Source: Oncomelania hupensis
Lineage: Eukaryota > Mollusca > Gastropoda > Littorinimorpha > Pomatiopsidae
Assembly (NCBI GenBank): GCA_036898135.1
Contig: CM072511.1
Coordinates: forward strand, 159,775,152 to 159,839,151
DNA: 64,000 nucleotides
Direction of reading: 5' to 3'
Shown: positions 24,301 to 31,840 of the stretch, in pieces
Layout of the letters: the number at the start of each line of letters is the position of its first letter
Numbering within the stretch: the stretch's first letter is position 1
The notes under the pieces: generated by a model
The model's input: only the letters and a program-made list of their open reading frames with translations
Database searches by the model: none
What the model was told of the DNA's origin: nothing
Made by a program: the position numbers and the translations under genes

Positions 24301-26259
24301 CATTGTAAGCAATGTTCAATAGGGACTTACTTTTTAACCAACCTGTAGTTTTACTCTGTTATTTTCAATATGGACTCTGTTATATTATCATAATTATAAT
24401 TATTTTCAAGATGGTATCTATTATATTATTATAATTATAGGTATTTCCAAGATGGCGTGTATTATATGATTATAATTATAGTTTCAAGATGGCATCTGTT
24501 ATATTATTATAATTATAGTTATTTTCAAGGTGGCCTCTATTATATTATTATAATTATAGTTATTTTCAATATGGCATCTATTATATTATTATAATTTTAG
24601 TTATTTTCAAAGTGGCATCTATTATATTATTATAATTATAGTATTTTCAAGATGGCGTCTATTATATTATTATAATTTTAGTTATTTTCAAGATGGGGTC
24701 TATTATATTATTATAATTATAGTTATTTTCAAGATGGCGTCTATTATATTATTATAATTATAGTTATTTTGAAGATGACATCTATTATATTATTATAATT
24801 ATAGCTATTTTCAAGATGGCGTCTATTTTATTATTATATTTATAGTTATTTTCAAGATGGTGTCTATTGTATTATTATAATTATAGCTATTTTGAAGATG
24901 CCGTCAATTACATTTTTATAATTATAGTTATTTGCTAGTAAAATAAAGAGTTGAGGGAAAGAAAGAGATGTGCAATACAGAAGGACACTGTTTAGCTTTG
25001 AGAGGGTGGGAGAGAACCGTCATCAGCCCAACAAACATTGATACCCTAAAGAGGGGTTTACACGCCAGAGATTGATTCAGCCCCGATGCTTGAATCTATG
25101 TAACTGGAATTCTGTTACCCATGTAGCTGTTCACTCAATAACAAGGTGTAGCTGTTCACTCAATAACAAGGCAAGAGTCATTGTCATAAAGTTTTCCAAA
25201 TTCATTCAGCAAAAGCTGCAAATAGCATCAACAACTGCATTTAAAAAAAAAAAGAATCTCCACCGCACCGACTGCGCTATATTTTTGCCCGCTGTACAGA
25301 ACACAAACTTTTTGGAAAATTCCAGAGCGACGTAATCAATAACCACTGGGAACAAAGATCATCACAGGAAATACGTGCTCTCTTGTTATTTCTTAAAAGA
25401 GATAATAAAGTTGTCTTATCGTATCTTACATCATGGAATGTTCTACAAAGTTCCCAGATTTGACTGCTTGTTGCGAGATAAGATCTTAAACCTTCCGTCG
25501 TTGATGGAAAACAAGCAATTCTAGAAAGATCCAGATATTGTTTCAACTACAATATCCACCGACCAAAACAAACACGCATTCGTCAGAGCTTTTCCAGCAT
25601 CAACATAGAACCACATCCATGGTAAATAAATTATATCATTGCACGCTTCGCGAAACAAAACCTTAGTCGTTATTGTGCCCGTCTTGGTCGTAACAGTGGG
25701 CTGCACTGAAAACTCCTGATGCATGGGGCATAGGAATAACTCCCAAGCACAGCCATGCCATCTTCAACTGATTGTAAACGCAACATAGATTTTGTTCATA
25801 TTTATTTTTTGGTTTTGAAAAAGATAGCTCGTGTTCATATTTGTTAATTGTTAGCTTTGTTTTGTTTTGTTTTGTGTGTGTGTGGATTTCAACCCATCTA
25901 TTTATGCCATTACAAAATGGGCTGTAATCAACGCAGTTGCAGGATTTTGCAGTTTGTCCACCTGCCAGTTTATAGGCCTCAGTGAGAACATTACTCACAA
26001 AAGTTGAGGTTTCACTAATAAAATAATTTTACCTTTTGGATTTTCTTAATTCTTTATCGAATAATAAACATGTAGTTCTATGGAAAAATGTCTTGTTTTG
26101 GTTTGGAAAAGTTTTATCTCTGTGTGTGTGTATGTGTGTGTGTTATTCAGCAACTATTTTTCTTTGTCCAGGTCTGACCGGCAAGACTTTGTGAAGACTT
26201 ACCAAGCGTCTGGAGACAGCATGACAGAGGCTGTTGTATCTTTGTTAAGTACCGGTTGA
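1589..26259 (+). CDS. MSH3: MSH3 mismatch-repair protein, C-terminal 391 residues (gene 5'-incomplete, nine exons)
   Basis: MutS homologue 3 pairs with MSH2 (MutSbeta) and recognises insertion/deletion loops in the nucleus. Nine exons at 1589-1653, 4499-4615, 8788-8895, 9430-9544, 10937-11094, 16443-16629, 18234-18342, 24027-24255 and 26172-26259 all have AG acceptors and GT donors and compatible phases; together they make 1176 bases, 391 codons plus TGA. Seen in order: lever/clamp residues with [11 protein letters not shown], the pre-ATPase [19 protein letters not shown], Walker [12 protein letters not shown], signature loop around [13 protein letters not shown], Walker [22 protein letters not shown], then [20 protein letters not shown]. 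These follow vertebrate MSH3 closely and distinguish it from MSH6 and MSH2. All ATPase residues are intact. A Glu/Lys-rich insert lies between FVTHY and TFLYQ, and the tail after the helix-turn-helix is short. A possible poly(A) signal lies at 26490-26495. The DNA-binding N-terminal half lies left of the window. Confidence 0.97.
1862..4146 (+). mobile_element. DIRS-type tyrosine-recombinase retrotransposon, internally deleted
   Basis: About 100-bp inverted terminal repeats (1862-1958 against 4040-4146) share GACTCAC-ATGCAACAATTC and GTCGTTGCTTAGTAA. The interior holds broken reading frames: a gag-like part (1990-2870), then reverse transcriptase with [20 protein letters not shown] and [10 protein letters not shown] (3290-3420), [14 protein letters not shown] (about 3485-3525) and [20 protein letters not shown] (about 3590-3650), and the start of RNase H ([13 protein letters not shown], about 3960-4000). 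The element jumps from there straight into the right repeat, so the rest of RNase H and the recombinase are missing. Frameshifts and the YLND replacement of YLDD mark it as dead. Confidence 0.82.
4376..4450. repeat. (CAT)n microsatellite
   Basis: Imperfect CAT/ATC trinucleotide run just upstream of the second MSH3 exon. Confidence 0.9.
4499..4615 (+). CDS. MSH3: MSH3 coding exon
   Basis: 117 bp, acceptor TTTCAG, donor TTAG|GTAATC. It encodes [17 protein letters not shown] and then QLREQLV, the clamp-domain return strand of MSH3. The donor is followed within five bases by a long CTT-repeat tract. Confidence 0.95.
4621..4683. repeat. (CTT)n pyrimidine tract at an MSH3 donor
   Basis: TTC/CTT repeats grading into CCT start five bases after the GT of the exon 4499-4615 donor. 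Confidence 0.9.
4744..4966 (-). mobile_element. tRNA-derived SINE, family A
   Basis: On the minus strand the head reads ATAGCTCAAGTGGTAGAGCG (A box) and a decayed GTTTGAATC B box, followed by a body with CTCTGGTGGTTCAGTG and a tail AACCTCAATGTTCATTC. The same body is found at 6757-6998, 28034-28230, 41676-41912 and 50468-50702. Confidence 0.85.
5135..5396 (-). mobile_element. tRNA-derived SINE, family B
   Basis: The minus-strand head has A box GTAGCTCAGTTGGTAAGAG and B box GGTTCGAATCCCGG at tRNA spacing. The body is unrelated to family A, and it ends in an A-rich tail. The tRNA-like part does not close a proper acceptor stem, so it is not called as a tRNA gene. Confidence 0.8.
5441..6762. 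mobile_element. Fold-back element with about 210-bp inverted arms
   Basis: The left arm 5441-5655 and right arm 6541-6762 are near-complementary; for example AAGAAGCCAGTCGCAAATTG and CAATTTGCGACTGGCTTCTT, and CAAGGGAGGCAAGTTGATTT with its complement. The 0.9-kb centre has no coding frame I recognise. Another small inverted repeat (AATTATCCTGC ... GCAGGATAATT) lies at about 5678-5730. Probably a MITE-like DNA element; superfamily unknown. Confidence 0.75.
5780..6140. repeat. Dispersed repeat shared with 25070-25340
   Basis: ATTCAGCCCCGATGCTTGAA and following sequence (GCTCACTCAGCAACAAGGCA, TTCATCAACAACTGCAT) recur at 25076-25340 with substitutions and an internal duplication. Confidence 0.7.
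6757..6998 (+). mobile_element. tRNA-derived SINE, family A (best-preserved copy)
   Basis: The head carries A box GTAGCTCAAGTGGTAGAGCG and B box GGTTCGAATCCCGTGGTGGG, then the body TTGCTCTGGTGGTTCAGTG and CCGTCTGCCATCTCGCCAA. It abuts the right arm of the fold-back element. Confidence 0.88.
6999..8787. other. MSH3 intron segment, mostly unassigned
   Basis: No gene is seen. A loosely inverted pair around 7755-7860 and 8585-8660 (GAACTAC, ACTTCGAAGTT-like, CTATGCA) could be decayed ends of a MITE. CCACCTTTGAGAGCAAGATA at about 8677-8696 repeats a piece of the fold-back element. Confidence 0.4.
8788..8895 (+). CDS. MSH3: MSH3 coding exon
   Basis: 108 bp, acceptor AATGCAG, donor TGCAG|GTACCA. 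It encodes [20 protein letters not shown] through [12 protein letters not shown], the connector into the ATPase domain. Confidence 0.95.
9430..9544 (+). CDS. MSH3: MSH3 coding exon
   Basis: 115 bp, acceptor GCTTCAG, donor AAA|GTGAGT. It encodes [20 protein letters not shown], the strongly conserved start of the MutS ATPase domain. Confidence 0.96.
9622..9720 (-). repeat. Short dispersed repeat D (also at 26700-26800 and 47905-48000)
   Basis: The complement of CTAGACCTTGGTTTATACTC is present at about 9649-9673 in slightly altered form, flanked by similar sequence (CTTTAAA, TCATCTGAAGGA). Two plus-strand copies lie elsewhere in the window. Confidence 0.65.
9812..10506 (-). mobile_element. piggyBac-like deletion derivative with TTAA target duplication
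   Basis: The element is bounded by TTAA at 9812-9815 and 10503-10506; next to each is the perfect 13-bp inverted end CTCTTAGTCTCAT. Inside, on the minus strand, an acidic N-terminal frame starting [20 protein letters not shown] (ATG near 10245) is open for about 78 codons, as at the start of piggyBac transposases. CGCGCTTTACCGCGCTTCATGA-like subterminal sequence is duplicated near 10440-10495. The catalytic domain is missing. Confidence 0.7.
10507..10930. other. MSH3 intron, nothing recognised
   Basis: AT-rich intronic sequence up to the Walker A exon. No repeat, ORF or RNA structure that I can support. Confidence 0.5.
10937..11094 (+). CDS. MSH3: MSH3 coding exon with Walker A
   Basis: 158 bp, acceptor TTGCCAG, donor ACGAG|GTGTGT. 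It contains [20 protein letters not shown], the P-loop that binds ATP, and runs to [10 protein letters not shown]. The following intron (5.3 kb) holds the unusual inverted-motif array and a piggyBac-like element. Confidence 0.98.
11142..11157. repeat. Short inverted repeat TGTGACC-TG-GGTCACA
   Basis: A near-perfect 16-bp dyad just inside the intron that holds the motif array. It may mark the left edge of the inserted block or be a nuclear-receptor-like half-site pair. Confidence 0.35.
11385..12109 (+). repeat. Forward-only copies of the 17-bp motif at about 177-bp spacing
   Basis: TGAATGTAAC(A/T)TTAACA occurs at 11385, 11563, 11918 and 12093, so spacings are 178, 355 (twice 177.5) and 175. 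No opening partners are seen here, unlike in the array to the right. Further weaker copies follow the array at 14147-14163 (TGAACGTAAC...) and 14499-14521. Confidence 0.6.
12451..14347 (-). CDS. Possible two-exon minus-strand transcript inside the MSH3 intron
   Basis: A CpG-rich stretch near 14176-14400 has, on the minus strand, an ATG-open segment ending [10 protein letters not shown] at a perfect donor ACAG|GTAAGT (14176). On the same strand GAATTTCAG at 12612-12620 is a good acceptor. Joining them keeps the frame open for about 53 more codons to a stop near 12451. The first exon also has a CACGTG E-box. I do not recognise the peptide, and chance is possible. The predicted intron contains the whole six-unit inverted-motif array. 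Confidence 0.25.
12843..13960. repeat. Array of six constant-length units bracketed by a 17-bp inverted motif
   Basis: Each unit opens with GTGTTAAGTTACATTCA (or a close variant) and closes with its complement TGAATGTAACTTAACAC. Units: 12843-13012 (170 bp), 13045-13212 (168), 13222-13392 (171), 13424-13592 (169), 13614-13780 (167), 13793-13960 (168). Linkers between them are 32, 9, 31, 21 and 12 bp. By eye the unit interiors (about 135 bp) are not alignable with each other. Closing and next opening motifs can pair as hairpins. The structure is seen directly; no known family is recognised. Confidence 0.75.
15288..15350. repeat. (TAA)n microsatellite
   Basis: About 21 AAT/TAA units followed by GTACATTTATAATGCGCCAT, resembling the LINE-type end that follows the (ATA)n run near 36004. 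Confidence 0.9.
15671..16167 (+). mobile_element. piggyBac-like deletion derivative with TTAA ends
   Basis: TTAACCTCTTGAACCC opens at 15671 and GGGTTCAAAGGGTTAA closes at 16167: TTAA duplications plus inverted ends of the CCC(T)TTGAACCC kind common in piggyBac. Inside are an 18-bp perfect palindrome AGACCGATATATCGGTCT (15690-15707) and a near copy at 15733-15750, and a truncated transposase start at 15922-16050. Confidence 0.78.
15922..16050 (+). pseudogene. Truncated piggyBac transposase N-terminus
   Basis: 42 codons beginning [20 protein letters not shown] and running into an acidic stretch (DDNEDEE). It stops where the deletion joins the right end of the element. The charge pattern fits piggyBac N-termini; no catalytic residues remain. 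Confidence 0.6.
16443..16629 (+). CDS. MSH3: MSH3 coding exon with signature loop and Walker B
   Basis: 187 bp, acceptor CCTCCCAG, donor AAAAAG|GTCTGG. It encodes [20 protein letters not shown], then [16 protein letters not shown] and ATLDYFIKK. The DE of Walker B is present. Confidence 0.98.
17455..18197 (+). mobile_element. RTE-like LINE 3' end, copy 1 (longest open)
   Basis: 5'-truncated non-LTR retrotransposon carrying 246 open codons. The thumb and C-terminal region read [75 protein letters not shown] and end near [12 protein letters not shown]. The tail is GATA-type short repeats. Five further copies lie at 35137-35234, 47133-47690, 54458-55083, 59165-59640 and 61764-62540. The clade call rests on the C-terminal pattern and pentamer tail. 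Confidence 0.75.
18234..18342 (+). CDS. MSH3: MSH3 coding exon (FVTHY)
   Basis: 109 bp, acceptor TGTGCAG, donor AGCG|GTAATA. It encodes [17 protein letters not shown] through [11 protein letters not shown]. The FVTHY H-loop is intact. A hAT element begins 245 bp downstream in the intron. Confidence 0.96.
18890..19112 (+). repeat. Direct duplication with two short hairpins
   Basis: AAGGACAATAAAATTGGGCT ... CAGACCATTTGGTCTGGCT is present at 18895-18961 and again at 19046-19112. Each copy contains GGGCTAAAAAGCCC and CCAGACCATTTGGTCTGG, two perfect stem-loops. GCTTAACGTCC(G/T)ATTGCATG occurs three times here. Confidence 0.8.
19510..20455 (+). pseudogene. hAT transposase C-terminal remnant
   Basis: One frame reads [20 protein letters not shown] and [15 protein letters not shown] to about 19760. 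A frameshift leads to 19727-20353, with [19 protein letters not shown], the conserved hAT C-terminal dimerisation block, and a long coiled coil rich in K, E and A. A stop at 20351-20353 is followed in the same frame by about 33 more open codons to 20455. At least one frameshift and one nonsense change make it a pseudogene. Confidence 0.72.
21425..21976 (+). mobile_element. Dispersed repeat family R, copy 1
   Basis: About 550 bp sharing CTAGACCAGTCACCTACCTT, GGTCTGTTGGGTCAGCT and CTTTGCAG(C/T)CCGCTGGACC with minus-strand copies at 28718-29280 and 32930-33490. No coding frame is shared. The 3' end runs into variable short repeats, as in non-LTR element tails. Its tail is interrupted by the element at 21977-22804 and resumes after it. 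Confidence 0.8.
21977..22804 (+). mobile_element. hAT-like element with a BED-finger gene fragment, nested in repeat R
   Basis: Inverted ends CAGGCATGTCTACCC (21977) and GGGTAGGCATGCCTG (to 22804), flanked by the direct repeat TGAATA (21971-21976, 22805-22810). It contains a short frame from 22296 ([20 protein letters not shown], then [14 protein letters not shown]) that shifts frame near 22430 into [20 protein letters not shown], a degenerate BED-type zinc-finger end. The rest of a transposase is absent. Confidence 0.7.
22851..22915. repeat. (CTT)n microsatellite
   Basis: Nearly pure TTC/CTT run with two CAT interruptions. Confidence 0.92.
23566..23890 (+). mobile_element. tRNA-derived SINE, family C
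   Basis: The head has A box TGGCCAAGTGGGCTAAGGCG and B box GGTTCAAGCC. The central part TTTTCTCCGGGTACTCCGGT is a core shared by many invertebrate SINEs, and the tail GCTGCGACTATGCCTTCC ... TTTCCCGATAAAAAGG recurs at 28435-28510. The core also recurs at 60390-60420. Confidence 0.82.
24027..24255 (+). CDS. MSH3: MSH3 coding exon with acidic insert and C-terminal ATPase lobe
   Basis: 229 bp, acceptor GTACAG, donor CGAAG|GTCAGT. About 25 Glu/Lys-rich residues come first, then [20 protein letters not shown] and [13 protein letters not shown], the C-terminal lobe. The phase match to the preceding exon across 5.7 kb of transposons supports the join. Confidence 0.95.
24360..24945 (+). repeat. 41-bp minisatellite, about 14 copies, with AAGATGGCG cores
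   Basis: The unit reads approximately ATTATATTATTATAATTATA followed by GTTATTTTCAAGATGGCGTCT, repeating every 37-42 bp. Many copies keep AAGATGGCG, the core of a YY1 site. It lies about 105 bp after an MSH3 exon. Confidence 0.9.
25070..25345. repeat. Second copy of the dispersed repeat at 5780-6140
   Basis: It starts GATTCAGCCCCGATGCTTGA and contains a tandem duplication of GTAGCTGTTCACTCAATAAC. No coding function is seen. Confidence 0.7.
26172..26259 (+). CDS. MSH3: MSH3 terminal coding exon
   Basis: Acceptor TTTGTCCAG; open frame [20 protein letters not shown] then VVSLLSTG and TGA. The frame is compatible with the preceding exon. The tail has little family conservation, so this exon is less certain than the others. 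Confidence 0.8.
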
Positions 26260-26489
26260 TTACACCAACAGAGCTTAGCAATGTCTTGCTTTGGCATTGG
26301 CACAAGTACCTGTATGTGAATGTTGAGAGATACCGAAACCTTAAGATGCGACGTTTAGAGGGACTTGCTCTCACATTCAAATGCGGGTGCCTCTGGGCAT
26401 TAAGTTGAACAAATAACATTTAGCATAACAAATAACATTTAGCATTTTAAACACTGCAAATGTCAAGGTCTCACATTGAAATCATGAAT

Positions 26490-26495
26490 AATAAA
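26490..26495 (+). terminator. Candidate poly(A) signal for MSH3
   Basis: AATAAA lies about 230 bp after the MSH3 stop codon, the first canonical hexamer on this strand after the gene. Others occur near 27264, so usage is inferred. Confidence 0.4.
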
Positions 26496-26499
26496 TTCC

Positions 26500-28033
26500 T
26501 GCTGAAGGTTAACACAGTCTGATGATAAAATATGAATGATGGTACATGATGGGCATACCCTGGCATGAAAGTCGTGCACTATGCAAATTGGATTGGATTA
26601 GCAGAATTGAGTTGCAAAATTAGATTGGCACTATGGTTTCTAGTGTTGATTGTATTCATCACCCATATGGACAAAATTCGGGACTTTTGTCTTGTACACG
26701 ATTGTCAGGATCTTTAAAAGTCTGTGTAATGGAAGGCATGCGTGCACAGACTAGACCTTGGTTTATACTCTCATCTGAAAGATTAGAAGTTCCCACATGT
26801 TCTAAATGTCTGTCAAACATTGCTGCATGAGATGATCATGAAGAGATTGTACGCTCCCATTGAGGCGTGGGATGTTGGGTACATATTGAGTAGCCTGACC
26901 AGCCTCATAGCTAAGATAAATAAATCAGCATGGATCCCACTCACTCCTGTTCGTTCAGCACTTGTGACTTTGGCATTCGAGACGCTCACTCTACCTCAAT
27001 GTTAAACAGGCTAACACCCTACATTTTTGTTTGTTGGTCATTGTCAACAAAGGTTTAAAATGTTACAGTGAAGGTCATAGACTATCACTATGCTGTATTG
27101 GAGTTTATTGTGTTATCTGATGGTTGTGTAATGTTTTCTGTTAGCAGTTGGCGGTTGTTTTTGTGGGTGATTTTGCCATGTGTATATTTTCATGAATGCC
27201 TTGAAAATCCAAGTATTGTTAGCAGGTGATGTCTTGGAACATTGCGTGTCAAGCGTAAGCAAATAAAAATAAAATTGTCATTGATTGATGTTTTTTTTTT
27301 TGGTGATTGGTGGGTTGGTTTGGATTTTTTAAAAAGAAAATGCAAGGTGGTTTATCAGTAACTCCCTAAATCCAGAATTTGTGTTTATTAAATCTACATT
27401 ATTACTAAACAAAACAAATTCATCAATCCATATTAGAAGCAGAACAAAACTGAGATTAATATTTCAGAATTAATTAATAAAACCATTATTACTCAACAAA
27501 ACAAATTCATAAATTCATATTAGAAGCAGACAAAAATGAGAATAATATTTCAAAATTAATTAATAAAACTAATTTATAAAACCGATTAATAAAACTACAG
27601 TAGCTGTAAGCTAAGCGTTCAATAAATACATTACTAATAAGTACAGCATTTGTGCAGGAAATGAGTATGCTTGTTATTTGTTTAATACTGAGAGTATCAC
27701 ATGGAGACCAGCTGTACAGTATAGCCAGTAAATCTCTCATATAACATTAATAATATGTGTGAATGGTGTATTCGATAGCTATTTTGTTTCTGTGCCTATT
27801 ATAGATGTGTGTTTTAAGGAAAAGCTCGTTTGATTTATGAAAGCTTTGTACAATGCTTGTTTTTTCCCAAATAAACACTTGGGCTGTGTTTCCGTGGCCA
27901 CTGCCTGTCTTCGCATGTTACGTTTGTGTGTGTGTGTGTGTGTTATCTCGATTGTGAGACACATTCCTTCTATCTTAACTTGGCAATAAAATTATTTGAC
28001 TTGACTTGATAATAAGGTGCAAAAAGAATATAG
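26500..28033. other. Intergenic sequence after MSH3
   Basis: AT-rich, no gene seen. It contains repeat D at 26700-26800 (AGACTAGACCTTGGTTTATA), a twofold tandem duplication of about 86 bp at 27400-27570 (AACAAAACAAATTCAT... unit) and a segment at 27653-27722 repeated at 28263-28331 (TATTTGTTTAATACTGA). Confidence 0.6.
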
Positions 28034-28230
28034 TATTAATGAATGAACCTTGAAGTATAACGTCTATTCCCACTAATTGGCCATAGGGAATAACCATCCC
28101 AGGGAAGATGGGGTAGGGACTTCAAGCAGCACTGAACCACCAGAGCAATCATAATGCTAATAATGGACAGTGGAACATGATGACGTTTATCTTGCCCACC
28201 CCCAAGGGATTCAAACCGGCATCATCGTAT
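28034..28230 (-). mobile_element. tRNA-derived SINE, family A (head truncated)
   Basis: The minus-strand body has CTCTGGTGGTTCAGTG and the tail AAGGTTCATTCATTA. Only the B-box region (TTTGAATCCC) of the head remains. Confidence 0.78.
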
Positions 28231-28434
28231 TAAAAGCCTTCATAACAAACTGATAAATACATGTGCAATGAATTAGTACAGTCATTATTTGTTTTTAATA
28301 CTGACAGTTTCACATAGAGACTAGCTGTGCAAGAACAAGTATGAAATGCAAAAAAAATTCCCAATGCATTACACTAAACTGCCAACATACATAAACATTT
28401 CAAAAAACACAACTAACATTAGCTAGTTTGGGTT

Positions 28435-28515
28435 TGGGTGTGCCACAAGCTGCGACTATGCCTTCCTCAGGGGAAGCGGCACAGAATTTCCCGATTAAAA
28501 GGATTAATAAAGTGT
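28435..28515 (+). repeat. Tail fragment of SINE family C
   Basis: GCTGCGACTATGCCTTCC and CAGAATTTCCCGATTAAAAG match the end of the SINE at 23566-23890. Confidence 0.7.
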
Positions 28516-28717
28516 CCAAAAACAAAACAAACATCTATCAGTGCTAGAGCATTGAGAAATCTCTGCAATAGAGACAAATTCACCAGCTGCCCCTAAATAG
28601 ATAGAGCGTCCTATATCCACAAACCTTAGAACCAGTCCAACAGTGTCGAAGAGATTGGTTCAACATGGCTCAGCCCTTTTTATCCAAAGCGTCAACTCGT
28701 TTCAGATTGATTGATTG

Positions 28718-29280
28718 ATTTATTGTTGCTTTAGGTCCAGCGGACTCTTCCGAGCCAAATCAGGACCGGACAACCCCCGATCCGCATAACAGATCTGCTG
28801 AAACAACCCCAGTGGGAAAATTGAATGCCCTCCACCGGCCAGTCACTTTACAATAAAGACATCCCACGCGGGGGACGGCTGAGGGTTTACCTCAACTACG
28901 CGAACCCCCGGTTACAAAAACAAAATAGAATACAAACATCATTATAAATCATCAACAAAACACATACATATAAAATGCCTATAGTGCTAACTAATACAAT
29001 CATAGGAAGCCCTAGTGACCACCCGGCAGAAAGCGTCCAACACTCCCAAGCTGATCCAACAGACCTCATACACAAACAAGGAGTCTTGTCCAGGAAGAGT
29101 TTTCAAGAAAAAGGGTAGGTCATTGATCTAGCGAAGAAGAAGATAGTATAGCAGAGTGAAGGACAGAGCAGGAGTGGGAAAGAGTAAATGAGGAAGACAG
29201 CGACAGTGGGAATTTAAAGCACTAAATTTCCATAAAGTGGGGATACTATTTATACTGAAAACCCCCGGCACTCCAACGGG
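28718..29280 (-). mobile_element. Dispersed repeat family R, copy 2
   Basis: Read on the minus strand it matches copy 1 from ATAAATAGTATCCC through GACTCTTCC... to CCGCTGGACCT, and ends in (AATC)n-type repeats (GATTGATTGATTGAT on the plus strand). Confidence 0.8.
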
Positions 29281-29434
29281 GGTACTGTTGCCGCAGTGAA
29301 TCTGTCTTGCCTATAAAGGAAAGACAGGTTTTCAACTGTGGCTTTCACTTTTCCCTTTATAGGTTTGAACAATCTACAGTGGCAAGATTGCTCATGACCC
29401 CAAGGGGTAACTCGTTTCAGATGATTTTGTTTCC

Positions 29435-29600
29435 TTTTTGTCTTTTCTAAAAGCAACTTGCCTTTCCACCCCACGTTTGAGTGCCAAACTGCTGTGTGTG
29501 TGTTTTGTGTGTGCCATGTAACATGTGAGTGTATTATGTTGGTTACCGCTCCCCGCATCCTGCACTCTCCATTAGGAATAAGGCAGCTAGCCTGCAGCAT
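29435..29600 (+). repeat. Dispersed repeat shared with 46775-46940
   Basis: GCAACTTG.CTTT-CACC-CA, GTTTGAGTG, TGTAACATGTGAG(C/T)GT and ATTAGGAATAAGGC-like pieces occur in the same order at both sites. Confidence 0.65.
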
Positions 29601-29784
29601 CCAGTATTATCAGTATCTCAGTTGCAAATGAAGGCCTTCGATACCCGATCAGTGATAAATTGTATTTTGGCCCTAATGAAAACTTGAAAAAATATACAAC
29701 TGTCATGTTACAACTATGTCAGACGATCGAGAAGCAAAAGCTGTCATGGATAAAAATCCGGACAGAATAATAATAATAATACTG

Positions 29785-30045
29785 TTCACAATGTAAAAAC
29801 ATGTTAAAGCTGTTTGCCGGTCATGTAAAATAAATTTACAGCTGTAAACATGTGTGTAAATAAACGCTTTTTACAATGTAAAATCAAATTGAAGCTGTAT
29901 GTCGGTCATGTAAATAAATGTACAGCTGTAAAAATGTGTAAAAAGAACAACTTTTTACAATGTAAAAGCAAGCTTAAGCTGTATGCCAGTAGTGTAAACA
30001 ATTTTACAGCTGTAAAAATGGAAGTAAATGATGCAAAGCTGTACA
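29785..30045. repeat. About 84-bp tandem repeat, three copies
   Basis: ACAATGTAAAA anchors recur at 29789, 29872 and 29957, each followed by AAGCTGTATG(C/T)C and ACAGCTGTAAA. Confidence 0.85.
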
Positions 30046-30761
30046 TATATACGTTACTAGTTGGACATTACAACAGCAACACATAATCAATCTACTGCAT
30101 GACTATAATCAGATGGCCATGGGCACATGTGGAGTTCCAGGGGTCTGGCTGAATATTTTTTATAGTATTATTTAATACTACTATCAATTGTCTGTTCCTA
30201 GACTCTGCAACAGACCTGTCTCCACATTTTCTCTGCTGGAATGCATATTAAAAAAGCAGGAATTCTGGCTTCGGGCATGTCCACAAGCACCCATAAATAA
30301 CTTTACAAGAAGACCCTAAGCCATATTTTCAAAGCCTTATTATCAGAAAAAAATCCACCTTGACACCGAAATCACTATTTTAAAAAAATAAATAAAAACT
30401 GTTTTCAAAACAAAACAAAAATACAATAGGTAATGGCAAATCCCACAACATTTGTCAATAAAAATATCAAACATTCATCAAATGAAACAACTTGAGATCT
30501 TGATTTTTAAAAAAAAAACAGTCACGCTAGTACTGAAAATTATACTATAATTTTAGGATAGGACAGTACAAATGTTTCTATTATATCTAAACAAATTAAA
30601 ACAGTTGGAAATCACTTTAAACTTTGTAAAACTGTTAGATGAATCACATCTGGGTAGAAAGAACTCAGAAAGCATGCAACAAACAAAATATTTTTTTTAA
30701 TTTCATTTTAAGAATCTTTAAAATACAAAAATTAATTTGAATCTTGTAACAAATTCTTTGG

Positions 30762-31231
30762 GATGAATCACAGCTAGAGTTCTGAAGTGGTATCCTGCAA
30801 TGCAGAAGGAGGAGATGAATCACAGCTAGAGTTCTGAAGTGGTATCCTGCAATGCAGAAGGAGGAAATGAATCACAGCTAGAGTTCTGAAGTGGTATCCT
30901 TCAATGCAGAAGGAGGGGATGAATCACAGCTAGAGTTCTGAAGTGATATCCTGCAATGCAGAAGGAGGAGATGAATCACAGCTAGAGTTCTGAAGTGGTA
31001 TCCTGCAATGCAGAAGGAGGAAATGAATCACAGCTAGAGTTCTGAAGTGGTATCCTTCAATGCAGAAGGAGGGGATGAATCACAGCTAGAGTTCTGAAGT
31101 GGTATCCTGCAATGCAGAAGGAGGAGATGAATCACAGCTAGAGTTCTGAAGTGGTATCCTGCAATGCAGAAGGAGGAGATGAATCACAGCTAGAGTTCTG
31201 AAGTGGTATCCTGCAATGCAGAAGGAGGAGA
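30762..31231. repeat. 52-bp minisatellite, nine copies, with a three-unit higher order
   Basis: Copies start at 30762, 30814, 30866, 30918, 30970, 31022, 31074, 31126 and 31178 (GATGAATCACAGCTAGAGTT). Variants at the unit joins (GGAG, GGAA, GGGG) and TCCTTC versus TCCTGC recur in the order of a 156-bp block in copies 2-7. Confidence 0.95.
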
Positions 31232-31623
31232 TGAAGAAGAAAAAACAACACCAGAAGACGCAGATCTCAACAGGAGAACAAACAAGATGGCAGGCCAAAA
31301 AAAAAGTATTTTCCAAAGTGTTAATTTTCAAGCCGATGTTGTGTCATGCGCTATCTTGGAATGCAAAAACATGGAGGTGAAGAAGAACGTTTTTTTTTTG
31401 TTTTTTTAATCAAGAACTAATTAAGCGCAAATGAATCCGAAACGGATTGTGGTTGCTCAAAAACAAGAAGATTTAACCAACTATTGAAATCGAAAAAACT
31501 TCATTCCATCATAAAAGGTAACCTTAGGGGCTATTGACATTAAGATCAGTGAAAAATATTTGTCCTATTTTCGATTCAAAAGTGACAGAAGAAGAAGAAG
31601 AATCAGGTCTGTAGTGAAAAGGT

Positions 31624-31840
31624 TCAGCTGCAGGCGGCAGGGGGTAAAGTGTCTTTCAGAATAGACAGTTGAGTCTTGGACAGTCGGAAGAAAGGCATGT
31701 GCGGGTCAGCTCTGGGTGGCTGCCCCTTGCTGGCCTTGGCTGCTCCTTTTGCAAAGTGCGCTTTTCCACCATCAATCAGGCTGAGGCGTGCTTTCTCATT
31801 CAACACGCAGAACCAGTCCCATGTATCATTTTGAACCACA
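31624..31840 (-). CDS. EXD1-like terminal coding exon 6
   Basis: 217 bp from a TGTTCCAG acceptor to TGA. It encodes VVQNDTWDWFCVLNEKARLS and then a basic, low-conservation tail rich in K, A and P. Phase 2-to-1 joining with exon 5 gives a serine. Confidence 0.85.

Noticed and set aside
29250..29600. 116-codon minus-strand frame
   Set aside because: It spans the end of repeat R and another dispersed repeat; no family resemblance and no splice or start context.
31086..31331. 81-codon minus-strand frame with repeated Cys/Ser/Leu
   Set aside because: Read through the 52-bp minisatellite, whose unit is not a multiple of three.
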